The position numbers were made by a program, and so were the translations under genes. Below the pieces are notes generated by a model. It was not told where the DNA came from, made no database searches, and saw only the letters and a program-made list of their open reading frames with translations. 64,000 bases of DNA from JACKBJ01 sp964549495 (lineage in GTDB: Bacteria; Chloroflexota; Anaerolineae; Epilineales; Epilineaceae): assembly GCA_964549495.1 (NCBI GenBank), contig CAZJWJ010000003.1, forward strand, positions 1 to 64,000, given 5' to 3'. Each line of letters begins with the position of its first letter. Position 1 is the first letter of the stretch. Shown here one piece after another: positions 59,180-64,000 of the stretch.

Positions 59180-61636
59180 ATGCAGCTCTGGCGACGCCGC
59201 GGGACGACCTATCTGGCCTTGGGCATCCTGGCCCTGGCCGGCGTGGCCGCCCTGCAACTTGCGCTGGCCCCCGAGGTTCCGGCCCAGTCGACCGTGCCCG
59301 AGGGGCATATCGTCGTCGAAGGCCGCCTCATCTACATTCCGCGCGACAGCGGCAAGAACCTGCCGGCCTCCGGCCTGCAGGTCGACATCTACGACCTCGA
59401 CGAGGGCTTCCCGACCGCCAGTCAGCTGCTGGCGAGCACCACCACCGATGCGCGCGGCTTCTTCCGCAGCCCGCCCATCCTGAACGTGGATCCGGATGGA
59501 CCGGCTGGCCAGACCGAGAAGACGCAGGACGTCTTCCTCCGGCTGCGCTCGGATGCCGGCGACGTGAAGCTGCTCGAGCTCGGCTCGCGCCGCGGCTACA
59601 ACTGGAACAGCTACGACATCAATCAGTCGACCGGTCTCTTGCGCAACGTGCCGGACGGCATCGTGCCGATGCAGCCGCTCTACATCGAGGAGAACACCCG
59701 AGACGTCGACGCGCTGTGGACCTACATCGACCTCTCGCGGGCACGCTTCTTCATGGAGCAGCACACCGGCGAGGATCCGGGCGAGATCACGGCGCTCTGG
59801 TCGCCGACCAGCAACCAGGGCCCCGAGTACGATCCGGCCGAGCGCGAGATCATCCTGCGCAGCGACAGCTCGGGCTACGGCGACGTGGTGGTCCAGCAAG
59901 CGGTCTACGCCATCGTGCACAACATGCTCGGCAGCCTCCCGACGGAATGGGAGGGATGCACGGCCGGTCCCGGCGCCGAGATGCAGGAATCGGGCAGCCA
60001 GGCTTGTGCCTTGATCCAGGGCCTGGCGACCTTCGTGGCGCTGGGCGTCTTCGAGGATCCCAACTTCGATTCGGCCGCCACCCAGGGTCTGGCCATCGAC
60101 GCGGCCACCTACGGCAGTGCCGGCTGGGATGATGGCGACGACGTGCCCGGCCGCGTGGCCGGCGCCTTCTGGGACCTCTTCGAGCTCGACGAGACCAACA
60201 CCCCGGCCGAGGACGGCACCGACGGCTACAACGCCACCTTCGGCGAGGTCTGGCAGATCTTCGCCGACGCCCAGCCGATCACCATGGAAGCGTGGTGGCA
60301 GGGCTGGTTGGCGGCCGGCATGGACGGATGCGCCCCGCTGGGCAGCCTCAAGCAGAACACCATCGACTACAACACCGACCCGGTCATCGACACCAGTATG
60401 ACCACCATCATCCTCGACGAGGACGAGACGGTCGAGATCGACCTGTCGAGCATGGTCAGCGATGTCGAGTGCGCGGGCGAGCAGTTGCAGTTCGCGATGA
60501 TCGATCCGGGCGACCCGAACGCCGGTGCTCGCTTCACCGCGCCGGTGACCTTGACCATCGAGCCCAAGGAAAACTGGTTCGGCCAGACGACGGTGCGCAT
60601 GACCGCCTCCGACGGCGCGACCGCGCTGCCCTTGGACCTGACGGTCATCGTCAACTCCGTCAACGACTGCCCGACCATCGAGCCGCGCGTCAGCGACCCG
60701 CCGGCCGAGCGCTGGGGCGATCCCATCGTCATCGACCTGGCCGGCCGCGCCGACGACGTCGAGGACCAACCTCAGGAGTTGACCTGGAGCGTCGAGATCG
60801 CGCCGCAGAACCAAGGCGACTTCACGGCCACGGTCCAGGGCGACCAGATCACCTTCGAGCTGGAACCCACCATCCTGGACCGCTACACCGCGCTGGTGAT
60901 GATCCAGCTCTCGGATCGCGACGGCTGCACGACCGAGCAGCCGCTCAAGCTGATCTGGGATAGCCGGCCCAACCAGCCGCCCTTCATCCGGCCCAACACC
61001 CTGCCGCCCGAGATCATCGACTGCCAGGGCAGCACGATCAACCTCGACCTCGAGGGCGTGGGCGGTGACGACGAGGACGGTCCGGACCCGCTGGAGTGGT
61101 TCTGCGACAACTGCCCGCTGCAGGGCATCATCGTCGAACCGCGCCTGCCGGGCCGGCAGGGCTTCACCTTCATCCCGGAACCCGAGACGACCGGTTCGCA
61201 CCGCGTCGACCTGCGCGTGGTCGACAGCGGCGGGCTCTCGGCCCGCGCCACCATCACGCTGACCTGGCGCACCGAGGCCGAGTGCAGCAACCTGCCGCCG
61301 CTGATCCTGCGCAACAAGATGTTCAACAAGACCGCCGGCCTGAACGCCGAGATCTGCTACGACCTGCGCGGCAAGGCCACCGATCCCGATCACCCGGACA
61401 GCTCGCTGACCTGGTGGATGGACGACGTGGTCCCCAACGAGATGGTGGTGTCGGGCGAAGGCAGCAAGCAGCTCTGCCTGCGACCGAACCCGCGGACCCG
61501 CCCGAACTACGAGGGCTGCTTCACGACCACCTTCGTGGTCCTGGACCCGCTGAACGCCTCTGACTCGATGCCGATCCAGACCTGCTGGCGGGACATCAGC
61601 ATCCACTTCCCGACCATCCTGCAGCAACGTCGCTGA
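59180..61636 (+). CDS. Large exported protein with Ig/cadherin-like repeats and LP-type C-terminus
   Basis: 818 residues. A signal/anchor (GTTYLALGILALAGVAALQL) is followed by a carboxypeptidase-regulatory-like beta-sandwich (LQVDIYDLDEGFPTASQLL). A ~200-residue middle domain has a degenerate metallopeptidase-like helix (VVVQQAVYAIVHNMLG), and at least four tandem cadherin/Tandem-95-like repeats follow (each with a DED or DDVED turn). The last ten residues are HFPTILQQRR, the hydrophobic-Pro motif of other exported proteins here. AGGAGG precedes the ATG. A strong terminator follows. Probably a surface or matrix protein. Confidence 0.75.
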   Translation: MQLWRRRGTTYLALGILALAGVAALQLALAPEVPAQSTVPEGHIVVEGRLIYIPRDSGKNLPASGLQVDIYDLDEGFPTASQLLASTTTDARGFFRSPPILNVDPDGPAGQTEKTQDVFLRLRSDAGDVKLLELGSRRGYNWNSYDINQSTGLLRNVPDGIVPMQPLYIEENTRDVDALWTYIDLSRARFFMEQHTGEDPGEITALWSPTSNQGPEYDPAEREIILRSDSSGYGDVVVQQAVYAIVHNMLGSLPTEWEGCTAGPGAEMQESGSQACALIQGLATFVALGVFEDPNFDSAATQGLAIDAATYGSAGWDDGDDVPGRVAGAFWDLFELDETNTPAEDGTDGYNATFGEVWQIFADAQPITMEAWWQGWLAAGMDGCAPLGSLKQNTIDYNTDPVIDTSMTTIILDEDETVEIDLSSMVSDVECAGEQLQFAMIDPGDPNAGARFTAPVTLTIEPKENWFGQTTVRMTASDGATALPLDLTVIVNSVNDCPTIEPRVSDPPAERWGDPIVIDLAGRADDVEDQPQELTWSVEIAPQNQGDFTATVQGDQITFELEPTILDRYTALVMIQLSDRDGCTTEQPLKLIWDSRPNQPPFIRPNTLPPEIIDCQGSTINLDLEGVGGDDEDGPDPLEWFCDNCPLQGIIVEPRLPGRQGFTFIPEPETTGSHRVDLRVVDSGGLSARATITLTWRTEAECSNLPPLILRNKMFNKTAGLNAEICYDLRGKATDPDHPDSSLTWWMDDVVPNEMVVSGEGSKQLCLRPNPRTRPNYEGCFTTTFVVLDPLNASDSMPIQTCWRDISIHFPTILQQRR

Positions 61637-61661
61637 TTTTTCCGGCAAGCCTCGAGCCGAA

Positions 61662-61698
61662 GGGACCCGGGCCTCGCAGCCCGGGTCCCTGTTTCTTT
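61662..61698 (+). terminator. Intrinsic terminator after the large exported protein
   Basis: Perfect 11-bp stem GGGACCCGGGC (61662) and GCCCGGGTCCC (61679), six-base loop, then TGTTTCTTT. Confidence 0.8.
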
Positions 61699-61978
61699 GG
61701 GAGGGGCTCTCGTGGTCATCGCCTCCCCGATTCGAAGGCTGCTGCATCCAACGTGGCGGCCTGCCATTCGGTAAGGGATCGTCAAACAACAAGGTGCCCA
61801 CCCGAGGTCGTTGCTGCATCCACCGTTTCGGTCCGCTGTTCGTCGGCAATAGCGATGCTATTCCCTCCTCTCAGCGAACCGACACGGCAGCGCAGCGACG
61901 CCCTCGGTCGGGGATTCTATGGCTGGGCGAGCCCTAAACGAAGCTTTACTCGCAAGCTGAAACCCGGCGCCGGCGCTG
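61699..61978. other. Intergenic region between exported protein and nuclease genes
   Basis: About 280 bases without a supported gene. TGCTGCATCCA occurs twice in the same direction (61740-61750 and 61812-61822), 72 bases apart, with no other similarity between the surroundings. Possible remnant of a repeat or binding sites; nothing firmer. Confidence 0.5.
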
Positions 61979-61987
61979 TGCTATACT
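61979..61987 (+). promoter_or_regulatory. Extended -10 promoter for the secreted nuclease gene
   Basis: TGC-TATACT matches an extended -10 (TGnTATAAT) at all but one position and lies about 100 bases upstream of the ATG at 62090. No good -35 is present, as expected for extended -10 promoters. Confidence 0.5.
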
Positions 61988-62089
61988 GCCGCGCGCCACG
62001 GCCGGCCCGCCTGCCACGCGGCGCTCCCGACCCGAGTCCAGAGCGCCCCTGCGACCCGGTCCCGCTTCGTCACCCACGGGGATGCCTCC

Positions 62090-64000
62090 ATGCGCGCTTC
62101 CGCTCGAACCCGCTTCGCCTTCTTGGCCGGACTGGCCATCGCCCTGATGCTCGGGCCCTCCGCCCTGGCCCAGGACGAGGCCACGATCTGCCAGATCCAG
62201 GCCCATGGCGGCGACTCGCCCCTACTCGGTCAGCGCGTCGCCGTCGAGGGCGTCGTGACGGCCGACTACGTCGCGGCGCCCCTGGACGGCTTCTTCATGC
62301 AGGCGCCCGACTGCGATGCCGATCCGACCACCAGCGACGGGATCTGGATCTACGACGGCAATCGCGATGCCCAGGTCGAGGAGGGCCAGACCGTCCGGGT
62401 GGTCGGCCGGGTGGACGAGTACTTCGATCTGACCGAGATCTTGCTCGACAGCTTCGAGGTGCTGACCGATACGCTGACCACGATCGAAGCGGTGACCCTG
62501 ACCCTTCCGGAGGATCCGGCCGAGGCGGCGGCCTACCTCGAGGCACACGAAGGCATGCTGGTCGATCCGGGGCCGCTGCGCATCGTGGGCGCCACCAACA
62601 GCTATGGCGATGCCTATGCGGTGCCAGCGGGCAGCGGCATCGAGCGCATCTGGCGCCAGGACCAGGAGGGCCGGCGCATCGGTCTGATCTTCTCGGGCAC
62701 CTGGCTGCGCCTGCGACATGGCGACCGGATCGAAGGCGCGGTCGGACCGCTGACCTACAACTACGAGAACTTCAAGATCGCCTTCGACGACATCGGGGCC
62801 ATCGACCTGCAGCGGAACCCGGACTTGGAGACGCCGAGCGTCGAAGCTTCCGAACCCGACGAGCTGAGCATCGTCAGCTACAACCTCGAGAACCTCTTCG
62901 ATCCCCTGGATGACCCGGGCAAGGAGGACGAGGACTCGACGCCCAGCGTCGAGCAGTACCCGCGCGACATCGCGCTGCGCGCGCGATCGATCGCCGAAAT
63001 GCTGGCGGGTCCGGACATCGTGGCCGTGCAGGAGGTCGAGAAGCTGGCGGTGCTCGAGGACCTGGCAGCCCACGAGCTGCTGGCCGGCTTCGGCTACCAG
63101 GCGGTGCTGGAGGAAGGACCCGACGTGCGCGGTATCGACGTGGGCTACCTCTATCGGGCCGAGCGCGTGCGCTTGATCTCGCACCGCCAGGCCCAGGCCT
63201 GCACCGACCACGAAGACTTCCTTCCCGATCCGCCCATCGCCTGCCCCGAGCCCGGCGGCGGCTCGGGCTGGGAGCTCTTCAGCCGGCCGCCCCTGGTGGC
63301 GCGCTTCGAACACCGCGCCTCGGGCGGCCAGGTGACCTTGATCAACAACCACTTCAAGAGCAAGGGCGGCGGCGATGCGGCCACCACCCCGACCCGCTCG
63401 CGCATGGCCGAGCATGTCTTGGATCTGGTCTCCGCCGAGCGCGCCGATGCGCCCGAGGTGCCGGTCCTGATCGTCGGCGACCTCAACGAGTTCTACGACC
63501 GCGAGCCGATCCAGATCCTGACCGACGACCCCGGTGATTACGTCAACCTCTGGCTGGACGAGGAGCTGGTGGCCGAGGACGACCGCTACAGCTACATTTT
63601 CAACGGGGTCTCGCAGATCTTGGACTACATCCTCACCCCGCCGGGTCTGGAGGTCGCCAGCTTCGGCGCCCTGCACGTCAACACCGACCAGGGTGCCGAC
63701 CCGCCCTGGTTGGAAGGCGGTGAGAGCCCCCGGGCCAGCGATCACGATCCGCTGCTGCTCACCCTGGATGCGTCGGCCCTTCCGGTGCCGGCGCCGGTCT
63801 ACGAGGTCTACCTCCCACGCTTGGCCAATGGCGCGGACGAGACGGGCGGCGGGCCGCCGACGGTCACTCCGACGACCACCGCGCCCGCCCAACCGACGAC
63901 GCAGCCGAACCCGACCGACGACCCGCCCGGACCGACCGCGCCGGCACCGACGGTGACACCCGGGGCCGGCGCACCACCACGCCTACCCCTGCGCATCGAC
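62090..64000 (+). CDS. Exported endonuclease/exonuclease/phosphatase-family protein, runs off window
   Basis: At least 637 codons, open at the right edge. A signal peptide (FAFLAGLAIALMLGPSALA) is followed by an OB-like N-terminal region (residues ~30-240) and an EEP domain with catalytic motifs IVSYNLENLFDP near 260, VAVQEVE, LINNHFKSKGG, IVGDLNEFYD and SDHDPLLL. Then come VYLPRLANGAD and a Thr/Pro-rich linker heading into a further domain. It resembles extracellular nucleases of the ExeM type. The ATG follows ACGGGGATG. It probably digests extracellular DNA. Confidence 0.8.
   Translation, partial: MRASARTRFAFLAGLAIALMLGPSALAQDEATICQIQAHGGDSPLLGQRVAVEGVVTADYVAAPLDGFFMQAPDCDADPTTSDGIWIYDGNRDAQVEEGQTVRVVGRVDEYFDLTEILLDSFEVLTDTLTTIEAVTLTLPEDPAEAAAYLEAHEGMLVDPGPLRIVGATNSYGDAYAVPAGSGIERIWRQDQEGRRIGLIFSGTWLRLRHGDRIEGAVGPLTYNYENFKIAFDDIGAIDLQRNPDLETPSVEASEPDELSIVSYNLENLFDPLDDPGKEDEDSTPSVEQYPRDIALRARSIAEMLAGPDIVAVQEVEKLAVLEDLAAHELLAGFGYQAVLEEGPDVRGIDVGYLYRAERVRLISHRQAQACTDHEDFLPDPPIACPEPGGGSGWELFSRPPLVARFEHRASGGQVTLINNHFKSKGGGDAATTPTRSRMAEHVLDLVSAERADAPEVPVLIVGDLNEFYDREPIQILTDDPGDYVNLWLDEELVAEDDRYSYIFNGVSQILDYILTPPGLEVASFGALHVNTDQGADPPWLEGGESPRASDHDPLLLTLDASALPVPAPVYEVYLPRLANGADETGGGPPTVTPTTTAPAQPTTQPNPTDDPPGPTAPAPTVTPGAGAPPRLPLRID

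Noticed and set aside
61740..61822. Direct repeat TGCTGCATCCA twice
   Set aside because: Only eleven bases, no inverted ends, no third copy nearby; not enough for an element.
1..64000. CRISPR array, tRNA or rRNA genes
   Set aside because: No regularly spaced repeats, tRNA T-loop/acceptor patterns or rRNA signatures were found on either strand by reading; a covariance scan would be more sensitive.

Overview
The window is a high-GC stretch of a bacterial chromosome, apparently a metagenome scaffold, since one run of ten N joins two contigs at 30657-30666. I infer a member of the Chloroflexota. The main reason is that several exported proteins carry Thr/Pro-rich linkers and a short hydrophobic-Pro motif (FLPLVLR, VYLPRL, HFPTIL, ILLPRL), a pattern I associate with secreted proteins of that phylum. 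The gene content (Bacillus-type ThiF, ALDH16, WYL regulator, STAND ATPase with TPRs, split glutamate synthase) fits but does not prove this. No rRNA, tRNA or CRISPR array was seen.

1-12.4 kb: a lipoprotein with a C39-like cysteine peptidase fold points left. To its right a compact operon reads rightward: crotonase (PaaF-like), ring isomerase (PaaG-like), 3-hydroxyacyl-CoA dehydrogenase (PaaH-like), a DsbA-fold protein, a degenerate second dehydrogenase domain, a tiny membrane protein, a 565-residue Rossmann protein of unknown function, thiolase, aldehyde dehydrogenase and a fused formiminotransferase-cyclodeaminase. It looks like the lower (beta-oxidation) half of aromatic acyl-CoA degradation; the ring-activating genes are not in the window.

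12.4-20.7 kb: two small unknown proteins, a ThiF-type adenylyltransferase, an ABC ATPase with its permease, RsmB and a cyclophilin, many of them translationally coupled. They converge on a gamma-glutamyltransferase across a 177-bp inverted-repeat element.

20.9-31.2 kb: two large exported proteins (the second a fibro-slime/VWA fusion), a lipid kinase, a dual-specificity phosphatase, a TPR membrane protein, a STAND ATPase and, across the scaffold gap, two related PPC-domain secreted proteins.

31.4-45.9 kb: an ALDH16-type double-domain aldehyde dehydrogenase with deoxyribose-phosphate aldolase (acetaldehyde-forming catabolism); an unknown protein coupled to a WYL regulator; palindromes including a CRP-type site; a 52-codon ORF; a Lon-like protease with a G-tract frameshift; an S9 peptidase; a Lcl-domain membrane protein; an Fe-S RecB-like nuclease; a DUF1761 protein; and a phospholipid synthase.

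45.9-52.2 kb: a three-gene, ATGA-coupled glutamate-synthase-like operon (two FMN-type barrels plus a fused amidotransferase/GXGXG subunit) divergent from an Lrp/AsnC regulator.

52.2-64 kb: a zinc-ribbon membrane protein, acyl-CoA dehydrogenase, a tyrosine recombinase without its usual active-site residues, an LPTTG surface protein, a 167-bp MITE-like element, a glycosyltransferase/B3-4/RmlD surface-polysaccharide group, a large exported repeat protein, and a secreted nuclease that runs off the right edge.
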